64,000 nucleotides of DNA from Wenzhouxiangella sp. AB-CW3 (GTDB lineage: Bacteria; Pseudomonadota; Gammaproteobacteria; Xanthomonadales; Wenzhouxiangellaceae), in contig NZ_CP061368.1 in assembly GCF_014725735.1 (NCBI RefSeq), positions 821,225 to 885,224 on the forward strand, given 5' to 3'. The position numbers and the translations under genes are program-made. Each line of letters starts with the position of its first letter. Positions within the stretch are counted from its first letter, which is position 1. Shown here one piece after another: positions 35,615 through 44,499 of this stretch. The notes beneath the pieces are model-generated. The model searched no databases and was not told the origin of the DNA. It saw only the letters and a program-made list of their open reading frames with translations.

Positions 35615-36868
35615 TCAATTGCTCCGGTCCGAGAATGCGGACTCCATCGATAGCAGTTCTGCCCGGCTTGCGCCCAGCTCCCGCGCGACCTCCCGCCAGG
35701 GTGCAATTGCATCGCGCACCGTGGCGACAATGCGGTTGGCGGCAGGCTTGTCGAGTCCGTAGAGGCCTGCCGTCGCCAGTGCCAGCGATAAGTCCGGAGC
35801 GGCCGACGTTTCGTCGATCGACAGGGCATGAGTGGCTTTTTCGGGCATCGGGTTAACGTCGTAAGTGGGCGCGAGTCGGATGCCGTCGCGGGTGACGAAG
35901 AAGCCGTGATTGCGGAGATGATCGTCTCGGTTGCTTACGAGAATGTTGAACAAGACGCGCCGGAACAACTGCTCCAGGTCGCGCTTGACCTCATAGGTTC
36001 CATGGTCGTCGAGCGCCTGCACCATATCAAGGTAGCTAGCCTCGTCACCGTCAGTTTTCGCGGTGAAGTTCATTGCTGATGCAAACGGGATGCGCCGATC
36101 ACCGCGCCGGTCGAAACGGCGGATGCAGAATGTGTGGTACCGCTGCCCAAATGGGTACAGCGTGCTGACCGCGGTCGTAATCCCGGCGTTTTCCGCCAAG
36201 CGGGCGAGGACCTGCTCCCACAGCGCGACATCGCGCTGATCATCTTTCGCAGGAAACTTGGCGATCCAGAGACTGCCGTCGACCATGCGGAAGCTGCACT
36301 TGGGGCGCGCACCTCCCAGCGAGCTGCCCGGTGCAATCAGCACACGTATCCAACGGTCGAGTGCTTCGAGATCGCCGCGCTCAAGCGCGGTCTCCAGTTC
36401 ACGTGACGCCGCCTCCAGCGTGCGCAGCTCCGTCGCCGGGGGCACGGGTTTCGGGCTATTGTCGAGGTATACTTGGCCGTCGGGTGCTCGCAGCCGCATG
36501 GCGCCCATGCGAGTTTCATCCTGGACGCCCAGGAGGTAATCCCAGGCGTTCAGTGCGCGTGGTTTACGCCCTTGTTCATAGGCGCGCAAATCCTCCCGGC
36601 GTTGCATCAACACACACCCCCATCGGTCTGGCGATACATCTTCAAACAGACCAAAGTTGTCCCGTCCGGAGGCAGGAAACTGGGGGCCTGGATAGGCGCC
36701 GATCATCGGGTCCAATAGAAGAAAGTCGGGCGAATCGACCCAGGCTGACTCGTACTCGAATCGCAACGTTCCGCGCTCGTGCGACAGCCGGCCGAGGCAA
36801 TTTGGTCCGGTCTCCGATGTAGGGCCCAGATCAACGGCAACCTCGCGGAGCGCCGCCGGATCACCCAT
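35615..36868 (-). CDS. hipA: HipA-family serine/threonine kinase toxin
   Basis: The 417-residue protein has the HipA N-terminal domain (about 1-110) and a kinase domain. The conserved phosphorylatable loop is SSLGGARPK (182-190), the ATP-lysine is in WIAKFP near 202, the catalytic segment is NRDDHLRNHGF (313-323), and the metal motif APTYDVNP is at 333-340. HipA toxins phosphorylate aminoacyl-tRNA synthetases in known cases and cause growth arrest. I chose ATG 36868; a GTG lies one codon upstream. The start overlaps the HipB gene by 8 bp. All catalytic residues are present. Confidence 0.92.
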   Translation of the reverse strand: MGDPAALREVAVDLGPTSETGPNCLGRLSHERGTLRFEYESAWVDSPDFLLLDPMIGAYPGPQFPASGRDNFGLFEDVSPDRWGCVLMQRREDLRAYEQGRKPRALNAWDYLLGVQDETRMGAMRLRAPDGQVYLDNSPKPVPPATELRTLEAASRELETALERGDLEALDRWIRVLIAPGSSLGGARPKCSFRMVDGSLWIAKFPAKDDQRDVALWEQVLARLAENAGITTAVSTLYPFGQRYHTFCIRRFDRRGDRRIPFASAMNFTAKTDGDEASYLDMVQALDDHGTYEVKRDLEQLFRRVLFNILVSNRDDHLRNHGFFVTRDGIRLAPTYDVNPMPEKATHALSIDETSAAPDLSLALATAGLYGLDKPAANRIVATVRDAIAPWREVARELGASRAELLSMESAFSDRSN

Positions 36869-37199
36869 CACTCGGCTCCGAGGAACGCCTGCGCCGGGGT
36901 GCGCGTTGCGGGGTTCTCAGATCGGCGTCCTGCAAGCGGCGCCCCACCTCGTCATCCGCGGCCAGGACTTCGATATCGGAATCCAGGCCGTAGACGCTCA
37001 GTAACCGCAATACGGTTGCGAGTGAAACCGAAGGATCGCCGTTCTCGAGGCGTGAAAGCGTAGAGCGGGAAACGCGAATACGTTCCGCCACCAGCTCGCT
37101 GGCAAGCTTGCGTCGCAGGCGCGCTTTTTGGAGGCGATCTCCCAGGGCGTGTGCGCGGCGCGCCAGCTTAGGCGGTAGTGGGTCGGTTCGCCTCTTCAT
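36861..37199 (-). CDS. hipB: HipB-like XRE antitoxin
   Basis: The 112-residue protein has a helix-turn-helix at about 18-75 (LGDRLQKARLRRKLASELVAERIRVSRSTLSRLENGDPSVSLATVLRLLSVYGL), and a basic tail RRRR near the end. It precedes and overlaps hipA, the canonical order for this module. It should bind operators in the gap upstream (37200-37260) and neutralise HipA. Confidence 0.88.
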   Translation of the reverse strand: MKRRTDPLPPKLARRAHALGDRLQKARLRRKLASELVAERIRVSRSTLSRLENGDPSVSLATVLRLLSVYGLDSDIEVLAADDEVGRRLQDADLRTPQRAPRRRRSSEPSDG

Positions 37200-37402
37200 A
37201 ATGACGCATTAATAGCACAAAACAAGTCTTTCTGTATAGTTTTTGCGACGTTAAATGGTTATGCCGGGCAGCAGAGCGGTCCTGCGCCGGAGGTTTATGG
37301 CATAGCCGGGCTAATGTAGGTGCAGGTTGATCCCATTTCCGGAAAACTCGGCACCAGGGAATCCGAATCTGCCGGGTGGTAATACCCGTGGATCGAGTGA
37401 AC

Positions 37403-37425
37403 ACCGGGGTGCAGCCCCGGTCTAC
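37403..37425. repeat. Dispersed GC hairpin element
   Basis: ACCGGGGTGCAGCCCCGGTC with TAC repeats the element at 27195, 35504 and 58500. Confidence 0.7.
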
Positions 37426-37442
37426 GTTGACTTCACAGGTTT

Positions 37443-37490
37443 GTCGATCAGGTTGCTTTTTCGTCGTCTCACCCTGGCTCGTGCACGGCC
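37443..37490 (-). pseudogene. Ghost of a HigA-type antitoxin 3' end
   Basis: On the minus strand the last codons read VKAVHEPG, a stop-containing gap, then DDEKAT and TGA. They match RLKSLHEPRTNDEEAA of the antitoxin at 26580-26924 at both protein and DNA level. The flanking sequence beyond the stop (GATCAGG...TTTGT...TTCA...GTAGA) also matches. Only the 3' tip survives. Confidence 0.55.
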
Positions 37491-37519
37491 TTGACAGGCC
37501 GTGGGCGGGGGTGTAGTTT
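37491..37519 (+). promoter_or_regulatory. Promoter-like TTGACA-N17-TAGTTT before the chaperone gene
   Basis: A perfect -35 box is spaced by 17 bp from TAGTTT, followed by TC. The 31-bp sequence is nearly identical to 41143-41171 upstream of the first DUF4402 gene, including the G-rich spacer (GTGGG...GTG). This suggests common control of the two transcription units. A leader of about 150 bp follows before the GTG start. Confidence 0.65.
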
Positions 37520-37672
37520 TCCGATCGAAGTATGCATCGTAGCCCCGTGAAGGGGCTGTCCGGGTCGTTCCGTCTTTTCCATTAGTGCGCTCCTTCAGAA
37601 CGGTTCCAGCGGGCTGGGGAAGCCGCGCGCCCGCGTAGAGTTATTCTGAGCCTCCTTAATCGCAAAGAAACA

Positions 37673-38530
37673 GTGAAGGCATTGTTCCGCACATCGTTGG
37701 TTTCCCTTTCCTTCCTTCTGGCGGTGGCGTTTGCCGGGTTGCCGGAAGCGCACGCACAGGTTTCCGTGGCTCCCACTACGGTGGTGATGGAAAACCGCAA
37801 TCCTTTCGGCGAGTTCATCGTCGCCAACCAGTCGGCTGCCCCCCAGGAAGTCAGGATCAGCTTTCAGTTCGGCTATCCCAGGTCCGACGAGAAAGGCGAG
37901 ATTTACATGGAATACGAGGACGTCGCACAGGGTGAACCGCGTGATCTCGGCGAGCGGGTGCGGGCCTTTCCCCGGGCGTTTGTCCTGCCCCCCGGGGAAC
38001 AGCAAACCGTTCGCCTGATGGTGAGCCCGGATGCCGACGCGGTCGACGGCGTGTACTGGAGCCGGATCGTCACGACCTCCAACCCTCGCGACGAGGATGT
38101 GGAGACCCGACAAGTTCAGGAGGGTGTCGGGGCACGGATCGCATTCCAGATTCGACATGTGACCACGGTCCTGTTCAAGCAGGGAGACGCGCACACGGGG
38201 GTGGACGTCCATGGCCTGGAGGCCAATATCGAGGACGACGAGCTGGTGATTCTTGCCGACCTGGAGCGGACCGGCAACGCGCCCTTTATCGGTCGCAGCC
38301 ACCTGCGTATTTTCGACGACGCCGGGGAAGTCGTCCTGGAAAGCGAGCAGAATGTGTCGCTGTATTTCGAGTTGCTGCGACGATTGACGGCGTCCGTGGA
38401 GGACTTGGCCCCCGGCGATTATCGGGCGGAATTGGAGTTCCGCGCCGGACAGCGCGATATTGCCCGCGCGGATCGGATCTCGATGGATCCGGTTTCAGCG
38501 GAGATTGGCTTTCAAATCCCCGAGCGTTGA
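37673..38530 (+). CDS. PapD-like periplasmic chaperone
   Basis: The 285-residue protein starts GTG 37673 with a signal peptide (MKALFRTSLVSLSFLLAVAFAGLPEAHA). The mature part has an Ig-like domain 1 with VSVAPTTVVMENRNPFGEFIVANQSAAPQEVRIS, a central RAFPRAFVLPPGEQQTVRLMV stretch typical of PapD-type G1/F1 strands, and an RIVTTSNP segment. A longer domain 2 (about 150-280) follows. Chaperones of this fold stabilise pilin subunits in the periplasm. It is longer than the usual 230-250 residues. Its stop overlaps the usher start (TGATG). Confidence 0.78.
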   Translation: MKALFRTSLVSLSFLLAVAFAGLPEAHAQVSVAPTTVVMENRNPFGEFIVANQSAAPQEVRISFQFGYPRSDEKGEIYMEYEDVAQGEPRDLGERVRAFPRAFVLPPGEQQTVRLMVSPDADAVDGVYWSRIVTTSNPRDEDVETRQVQEGVGARIAFQIRHVTTVLFKQGDAHTGVDVHGLEANIEDDELVILADLERTGNAPFIGRSHLRIFDDAGEVVLESEQNVSLYFELLRRLTASVEDLAPGDYRAELEFRAGQRDIARADRISMDPVSAEIGFQIPER

Positions 38531-41130
38531 TGAGCCGGTTGTGTCTGAGGGGGCTTGCTCTGGTTCTTTTCTGCCTGCCGTCTCTGGTGCTTTCGGAGGC
38601 TGAATGGGCAGAACCCGACGAGGCGCTGCTTCAGTTCCGCTACCACGGGGCGGTCAATACGATGATCAGCGGCCGGTACGACGGCGAACAGTTTTACTTG
38701 CCGCTATCGGAGCTTTTCGAGATCCTGGGCATCGACTACCGCCTCGACCCGGACGGTCGTCGGATCGAAGGCTTTTTCCTGGAATCCGACCGTGACTACC
38801 GGATTGACCTCGACGCGGGAGTCGCGGAAATCGACGGCCGTGTCCAAGCCTTCGATTCGGACCGCTTTGTTGTCACCGAGCTGGATGTCTATTTTCTCCC
38901 GCGCTTCTACGAAGCCCTCTTCGGGCTGTCGTTTTCGGTCAATCTTCGCCGCCTGACTCTCGGCCTGACCACACCGGACACACTGCCGGTCATCGCCGAG
39001 CAGGAGCGGGAACGGGCCCGGGGGCACACACAGATTCCGGGGGGGATGCGGGAGGAGGCACCACTGGTTTTTGACCGCGATCGGCGTCTGCTCGGCGGAG
39101 CGTTCTTCGATTACGCCTGGGCATCGCGCTACCAGGGCGGCGAGGCTGTTCACAACTACAGCGTGCGCGGCGGCGGCGAGGTGCTGGGCGGCGACTTGCA
39201 GGGCGCTTTTCGCGGAGCCAGTCCGGGACGGGCTTTTGATACCTCGCTTGACGACCTGCGCTGGCGCTATGTGTTCGACCCCAATCCGGCGCTGACCCAA
39301 TTCCAGGCCGGCAGAATGGCGTCAGGGGGGCTGGAGGGCCGCTCTCACCGGGGTGTCCGTCTGACCAATGAGCCGATCACGCCGCGCCGGCATTTTGGTT
39401 CCTATCAGCTGCGGGGCCAGACCGAGCCCGGCTGGGACGTCGAGCTCTACATCAACAATCGTCTGGTCGACACGGTCGAGGCAGGCCCGACGGGCGACTA
39501 CAGTTTCGATATTCCGCTCGGATATGGTTCGCAGCAGACGACCCTGCGGTTCTTTGGGCCGTCTGGTGAGTTCGAAGAAGAGGAGCGGCGTCTGACCATC
39601 CCGAGCGGATTCCTGCCAGCCGGAGAGGTGAACTACTCGCTGGATGCGGGCCGAACGGATGTCGAGGGCAGGGATCTTCTGCATAGCTCGCTCGCCGCCG
39701 GCCTCACCGATCGCCTGACCCTGGGAGTCGGCGTCGATTACCTTGAGCCCTTCGTCGACGAGGATTTTCGCTCGGCGGTTTTCTATCAAAGGGTGAACTA
39801 CCGGCTGGGCGATGCCCATCTTTTCGTCCTGGAGAATGCCCCGGGCGCCCTCCAGCGGGTGTTTGTCAGCGCCTTCTACCCGAACCAGGTCAATTGGGAG
39901 ACACGGCTCACTCGCTTTAGCGATCACCCTCTCTACGGATCCTCGGGTGTGCGTAGCGAGGCGAGTGGATCTCTGTTTGTGCCGTTTACCGCGGGCGAAC
40001 ATCGCTTCGCGTTTCGCCTTCGAGGCCGCGCGACCGACCGTGAGCAACGAGCTACCACCTATTCCTGGAATCCGGAGATTGATGTCCGGTATCGGCGAAC
40101 GCTGTTCAGTCTTGGCCTGGAAAAGGCGCGGGGAGAGGCCCGGGAGACACACCTCACCGGCGGAACCCGCACCTCGCTGGCCCGGCGTGGTTTCCTGCGC
40201 AACCTCATCGTGCGCACGCGCTACCGCCACGATATCCGGCACTCGCGGGGCGACACTTTTCAGGTGGATGCCACCGCCAGTTTCACTCGAAGTGCCCGGC
40301 TGCGGATGAGCTGGCAGCATGATCGTCCTACCGGGGAAAATATCGCCGAGCTTGCGCTGACTTTCGACTTCGACTCTGCCCGTTCCACCAGCACGTACCG
40401 GGCGGGCCGGGGTACGAGCTCGGCCGTGCAGACCTTCCGGGGCAGCGTTGCTTACGACCCCGATCACGGACGGCTGGTCGGCCAGTCGCGTCCCATGACA
40501 GGATCGGCCGGGGCTACTTTTCGTGCGTTTGTCGATTACGAAGGAACCGGCACTTTTGACTCGGGCGATGACATCATCGACGATCGCCTCGTGCGATTCC
40601 GGGAGCCGGTGTCGCTTCGTAGCGACCCCGACGGCGTGGACAGGGCATATAACTTGATGGCCTACCGGAGATACAGCGTGGACATCGATCAGGATCGGGT
40701 GCGCAATCCACTCTGGGTGCCGAGCCTCCCGGAGTTTTCGTTTGTAACAGACCCCAATCGATTCAAACCCATCGATATCCCCTTTTACGTGAGCGGATTC
40801 ATCGACGGGACGGTGATGCGCAAGGTCGAGGGTGATAAGCGGCCCGTCGGCGGGCTTCGCCTGCTGCTCACACAAGTGGACGGCGACTACGAGGCGCGCG
40901 TACCCGTGTTCTCAGATGGCAGTCATTATCATATGGGCCTGTCGCCCGGGGAGTATGAGATCCAGGTGGATCCGGTTCAGCTCGAGCGCCTGGGAGTACG
41001 TTCCGAGCCCGAGATGAAGCGTTTCATAATCCAGATCACCCGCGAGGGCGACTTCGTGGACGGACTCGACTTCATTCTCCGCCCCACAGAGCAGAGTGCT
41101 CCGGGCGTGGAAACACCGGGAGGCAGATAG
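38530..41130 (+). CDS. Outer membrane usher-like protein
   Basis: The 866-residue protein has a signal peptide (about 1-23), an N-terminal domain with LFEILGIDYRLDPDGRRIEGFF and LPRFYEALFGLSFSVN, and a long beta-barrel region from about 185 (GGAFFDYAWASRY...). Within that, PGWDVELYINNRLVDTVEAGPTGDYSFDIPLGYGSQQTTLRFFGPSGE resembles the plug region of ushers (PWDVEVFVNG-like), followed by further strands. The C-terminal part (about 640-850) has Ig/carboxypeptidase-regulatory-like units. Ushers secrete and assemble pilin subunits delivered by the chaperone. It is somewhat shorter than enteric ushers, with unusual terminal domains. Confidence 0.75.
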   Translation: MSRLCLRGLALVLFCLPSLVLSEAEWAEPDEALLQFRYHGAVNTMISGRYDGEQFYLPLSELFEILGIDYRLDPDGRRIEGFFLESDRDYRIDLDAGVAEIDGRVQAFDSDRFVVTELDVYFLPRFYEALFGLSFSVNLRRLTLGLTTPDTLPVIAEQERERARGHTQIPGGMREEAPLVFDRDRRLLGGAFFDYAWASRYQGGEAVHNYSVRGGGEVLGGDLQGAFRGASPGRAFDTSLDDLRWRYVFDPNPALTQFQAGRMASGGLEGRSHRGVRLTNEPITPRRHFGSYQLRGQTEPGWDVELYINNRLVDTVEAGPTGDYSFDIPLGYGSQQTTLRFFGPSGEFEEEERRLTIPSGFLPAGEVNYSLDAGRTDVEGRDLLHSSLAAGLTDRLTLGVGVDYLEPFVDEDFRSAVFYQRVNYRLGDAHLFVLENAPGALQRVFVSAFYPNQVNWETRLTRFSDHPLYGSSGVRSEASGSLFVPFTAGEHRFAFRLRGRATDREQRATTYSWNPEIDVRYRRTLFSLGLEKARGEARETHLTGGTRTSLARRGFLRNLIVRTRYRHDIRHSRGDTFQVDATASFTRSARLRMSWQHDRPTGENIAELALTFDFDSARSTSTYRAGRGTSSAVQTFRGSVAYDPDHGRLVGQSRPMTGSAGATFRAFVDYEGTGTFDSGDDIIDDRLVRFREPVSLRSDPDGVDRAYNLMAYRRYSVDIDQDRVRNPLWVPSLPEFSFVTDPNRFKPIDIPFYVSGFIDGTVMRKVEGDKRPVGGLRLLLTQVDGDYEARVPVFSDGSHYHMGLSPGEYEIQVDPVQLERLGVRSEPEMKRFIIQITREGDFVDGLDFILRPTEQSAPGVETPGGR

Positions 41131-41142
41131 AGGTTCAATGGA

Positions 41143-41171
41143 TTGACAGGCGTGGGGCAGGCGTGTAGTTT
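41143..41171 (+). promoter_or_regulatory. Promoter-like TTGACA-N17-TAGTTT before the DUF4402 genes
   Basis: TTGACA (41143-41148), a 17-bp G-rich spacer and TAGTTT (41166-41171) repeat the sequence of the promoter at 37491-37519. The first DUF4402 start is 90 bp further. A separate promoter would allow more subunit mRNA than usher mRNA. Confidence 0.65.
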
Positions 41172-41260
41172 TCAAGTGGTATCGACCTTTCAAAAAAGCG
41201 CTTTTCATGCCCACTTTAGCGGCCAACTGCTCGCGCTCCCGGAAAAGCAATCTCTTAACC

Positions 41261-41776
41261 ATGAGTCAATCTTTTTCGGCATTCTTCGCATGCGCAATCC
41301 TGTTTCTTGCGGGGCTGAATGGCGCACTGGCACAAACCGATATTTCCACAACGGCCGATGTACTGCAGTCACTGCAAGTAGAGGCAACAGGCGATCTGGA
41401 TTTCGGCAGCGTTGTTGCCGGTACGTCGGTCAGCGTCGCGCCGGGCGATGCCGATGCCGGATCATATGCCATTCAGGGAGATCCGGGTGCCGAAGTCACT
41501 CTGGGTTTTGCTCTGCCCATGGTCCTGGAACTGATAACGGACCCTTCCATTACCATGCCCATAAATTTTGGAGCCGGTGATGCTGTGTTCAATGTTGCTT
41601 CAGAGCCGGCGGGAGGCACGTCTTTCGATCCGGCAGTTGATCAAACAGCCAACCTGGAAGGATCAACGGGCAATCTGTTCGTCTTTGTCGGCGGAGAGCT
41701 CACCGCCGGCGCTTCGCAGGAACCGGGTAGTTACGAAGGAACAATCACCTTGACTGTAGAATATACAGGCTTTTAG
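41261..41776 (+). CDS. DUF4402-family secreted protein, candidate pilin subunit 1
   Basis: I chose ATG 41261, which gives a signal peptide MSQSFSAFFACAILFLAGLNGALAQ. The 171-residue product has the DUF4402 pattern: TTADVLQSLQVEATGDLDFGSVVAG near the mature start and EPGSYEGTITLTVEYTGF at the end, the latter like a pilin terminal strand. DUF4402 domains are found next to chaperone-usher genes and are thought to be fimbrial subunits. There is no free cysteine. A longer in-frame start lies at 41207. Confidence 0.8.
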   Translation: MSQSFSAFFACAILFLAGLNGALAQTDISTTADVLQSLQVEATGDLDFGSVVAGTSVSVAPGDADAGSYAIQGDPGAEVTLGFALPMVLELITDPSITMPINFGAGDAVFNVASEPAGGTSFDPAVDQTANLEGSTGNLFVFVGGELTAGASQEPGSYEGTITLTVEYTGF

Positions 41777-41835
41777 TTGATTATGAGGAATGGCTGAATC
41801 CCATGCGTGACCAGATCACACCCAGGAGTAAGGAT

Positions 41836-42363
41836 ATGGGTACTTGGAATGTCAAAGTACTTTTCACCGTCATGGTTTTGACCCTGCTGCCTTTGGGAGC
41901 GCAGGCACAAGGCCAAGGCTCTGCTGATATTGACGTGCTTGCAACGGTGCTGGAAACCTTAACGGTTACTGCCGTGAATGATCTTGAATTCGGAGATGTC
42001 GTTCAGGGGCAGAGCAGCACGGTGAGCCCGGAAGACGCCGAAGCCGGAAGCTTTTTTGTCAATGGGGAAGCCGGCAGCGAAGTCGATGTGACCTTTTCGC
42101 TTCCGTCCGTACTTGAGCAGACTTTTGACCCTTCGTTGACGATGGACATAGATTTCTCGCCTACCTCAGCACGTCACAATACAAGTGACGATGCGTCGGC
42201 TGGCACTTCCTTCGATCCGGACACAGGGGCTACGACCTCCCTCGATTTTGCAAACGGAGAGTTGTTTGTTTACATTGGAGGAACGATTGATCCCACTCCT
42301 ACCCAGGAGCCCGGAAATTATGAGGGAACAATCACCCTGACTATTGAATATACCGGCAACTAG
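41836..42363 (+). CDS. DUF4402-family secreted protein, candidate pilin subunit 2
   Basis: I chose ATG 41836 because AGGAG lies 7 bp upstream and a signal peptide follows (MGTWNVKVLFTVMVLTLLPLGAQA); an upstream ATG at 41803 is possible. The 175-residue product parallels subunit 1: ATVLETLTVTAVNDLEFGDVVQG near the start, SFDPDTGATTSLDFANGELFVYIGG, and EPGNYEGTITLTIEYTGN at the end. Two paralogous subunits in tandem could be major and minor pilins. The gap from subunit 1 is 59 bp, so one transcript is likely. Confidence 0.8.
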   Translation: MGTWNVKVLFTVMVLTLLPLGAQAQGQGSADIDVLATVLETLTVTAVNDLEFGDVVQGQSSTVSPEDAEAGSFFVNGEAGSEVDVTFSLPSVLEQTFDPSLTMDIDFSPTSARHNTSDDASAGTSFDPDTGATTSLDFANGELFVYIGGTIDPTPTQEPGNYEGTITLTIEYTGN

Positions 42364-42579
42364 ACGGCCTCTGAATAACTCTGCGCGGACACGCTCAGGC
42401 CAAATTCGCCGAAAAGGCTCCATTAAACACCAATTCCTTCGGCAGGGGCCCAGAGCTCTCGAAGCTGACCATTTTTTTGGTCTACTAAGCTGGAATGCTA
42501 CGATATTCATGCGCTTGCCATCTTGGGGCGGCACTTCTAGCATGCGTTTCGACAGCGCAACACAAACGGACTGACTGTT

Positions 42580-44499
42580 ATGAATGACATCAAACTGCCC
42601 TTGTCCGGGCATCGCTTGGGCATCTGGCTTCTTTTCTCCGCCTTGGTCTGGCCGATATCCGGCGTCGCTGATTTTAATCCAGACTATATCGTAGAGACCA
42701 TTTATGTGGCGGATTTCGATGATGAGGCAACTCAGCAGGACTGGGAGACCAGCATTCTCGAAGGCGAAGTCGACTGGGACTTCGGCTGCCCGCGTGAGCC
42801 GGGAGGAACATTGAATTGCGATTACGCCTACATCGACAGTGATGTCGCAGGCGCTGGTGCCGGCCGCCTTCGGGCAAGGCTGGCATCACCCGACGTCTCG
42901 ACCGCTTCTGCGCCCGGATTTCGATACTTCGCCGAGTATGATCATATGTACCGGGCACTTGGCTCTCAGACTGGCTCAGTCGTGGTTCGTGAGAACGATG
43001 ATGATGACTGGTCCCCTGTGATCGTTCACACAACCACCATTGGCAGCGTTCCGGCCGAAGGATCAACTTCGGTGACTGAAATCATCGAAGCACTCGAAGG
43101 AGATAGCTTCCAGATCGGATTTGACTTCGATGATAACGGCGCCTGGGGCTGGTACTGGCTTGTCGGTGAGCTTCGCGTTCATGCACTGGCCAATATCCCT
43201 GATATATCGCTTGACGTTTCTGAGAACCCGGTCCCGTCAGGCCAGACACTGGAGCTGACGATCACTGTTGATAACGTCAGCAACCCCATCGACCTGGAAG
43301 ATCTGATGCTGGCACTTCCATTGCCTGAACAACTTGATCTGGATGGATCAGACCCGTTTGTTTCGGACTGTCTGGGGGGTGATATCGAACTGGGTGAGAT
43401 TAACGATGTACCCGCCATTCTCTGGTCCGATGGCAGCGTGGCCGCTGAATCCAGCTGTCAGATCGACGTGCAATTGCAGGCTGTATCTGCCGGATCAGCC
43501 GAATTCTCAGGCGTACTAGAAAGCCCGGTTGGCGACTCCGAACCAGCGGAGCTTGTACTGGAAATTCTTTCTCTACTTTCTATTGGCGGGGAGGTCGAAG
43601 GTCTTGCCTCCAGCGCTCTGACGCTCGACCTCAATGGTGAGGAGCTTCTGGAGATCAATGCCAATGGTCCCTTCCAGTTCAGCACTTCGCTCATCGATGG
43701 CGATACCTACGAGGTCATCGTTCTGGAACAACCTGACTTCCAGAGCTGTGAAGTCAGCAACGGCGAAGGAACCGTGTCCGGGAGTGACGTCACCGATGTC
43801 GAGGTTGTCTGCACGACCAATCAATACACGGTCGGGGGTACCGTGACCGGGCTAGAAGGCGACCAGGTCGTTCTCCAGAACAACGGCGAAGATGATCAGG
43901 TGGTTGCCACGGACGGCACCTTCACCTTCAATGCCCAGGACGATGGCACCGCCTATGATGTGACAATCTCCATCCAGCCCACCAATCCCATCCAGACCTG
44001 CACGGTCACCAACGGAAGCGGCACGCTGGACGGGGCGGATGTTGCCGACGTAGAAGTCCAGTGCTCAACCGAGCCGGCTGTAGTTGAGTTCGATCAGGAT
44101 GTGCTTGAGTTCGGCTTGCTGGCCGCAGGAAGCCAGGCTTCACTGGTTGTTGTGCTGACCAACACGGGTACTGGAGAACTTCTTATCAAACAGATTACCG
44201 ACCCCGACTTGCCGTTTGCGCTTGCAGGAGGCAGTTGCCTTGACATTCAGGACCCCATCCAGCCTGGCGACGGCTGCGACCTCGAAGTGACCTTCAACGC
44301 TGAAGTCATCGGGGCCGGTGAATACGAGTCAAGTGTCGGGCTTTTCAGCAATGCCGATAGCAGCCCGGAAGACATTACAGTTCGTGGAGCTGTATTGGAG
44401 ACAGTTCCCGTACCGAGCCTGAGTCCGCTTGCGATTGTATTGATGGCACTGCTGCTCGCGGGACTGGCAGGCCGGAGGTTCATGCAGAACCGCTGCTGA
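42580..44499 (+). CDS. Large secreted protein with repeat domains and C-terminal sorting-like tail
   Basis: The 639-residue protein has a signal peptide (about 1-30). An N-terminal beta domain with EGEVDWDFGCPREPGGTLNC follows, then NVSNPIDLEDLMLALPLP as in DUF11-like repeats. Two Ig-like repeats follow (SIGGEVEGLASSALTLDLNGEELL and TVGGTVTGLEGDQVVLQNNGEDDQ). An ASPM/choice-of-anchor-like domain with FDQDVLEFGLLAAGSQASLVVVLTNTGTG follows. The end VPSLSPLAIVLMALLLAGLAGRRFMQNR resembles PEP-CTERM/IPTL sorting tails. It may be a surface partner or adhesin of the preceding fimbrial genes, but this is only by proximity. Confidence 0.8.
   Translation: MNDIKLPLSGHRLGIWLLFSALVWPISGVADFNPDYIVETIYVADFDDEATQQDWETSILEGEVDWDFGCPREPGGTLNCDYAYIDSDVAGAGAGRLRARLASPDVSTASAPGFRYFAEYDHMYRALGSQTGSVVVRENDDDDWSPVIVHTTTIGSVPAEGSTSVTEIIEALEGDSFQIGFDFDDNGAWGWYWLVGELRVHALANIPDISLDVSENPVPSGQTLELTITVDNVSNPIDLEDLMLALPLPEQLDLDGSDPFVSDCLGGDIELGEINDVPAILWSDGSVAAESSCQIDVQLQAVSAGSAEFSGVLESPVGDSEPAELVLEILSLLSIGGEVEGLASSALTLDLNGEELLEINANGPFQFSTSLIDGDTYEVIVLEQPDFQSCEVSNGEGTVSGSDVTDVEVVCTTNQYTVGGTVTGLEGDQVVLQNNGEDDQVVATDGTFTFNAQDDGTAYDVTISIQPTNPIQTCTVTNGSGTLDGADVADVEVQCSTEPAVVEFDQDVLEFGLLAAGSQASLVVVLTNTGTGELLIKQITDPDLPFALAGGSCLDIQDPIQPGDGCDLEVTFNAEVIGAGEYESSVGLFSNADSSPEDITVRGAVLETVPVPSLSPLAIVLMALLLAGLAGRRFMQNRC

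Larger units (their letters stand above)
37200..37672. other. 473-bp gap: TA promoter side, repeats and the chaperone promoter
   Basis: From left to right it contains the expected hipBA promoter region (AT-rich, 37200-37250), a hairpin element at 37403-37425, a ghost of an antitoxin 3' end at 37443-37495, and the promoter at 37491-37519. No complete gene is seen. Confidence 0.6.

Noticed and set aside
39322-40875. Minus-strand frame of 517 codons opposite the usher
   Set aside because: Its usher counterpart has a clear signal peptide and domains; the reverse frame has none.
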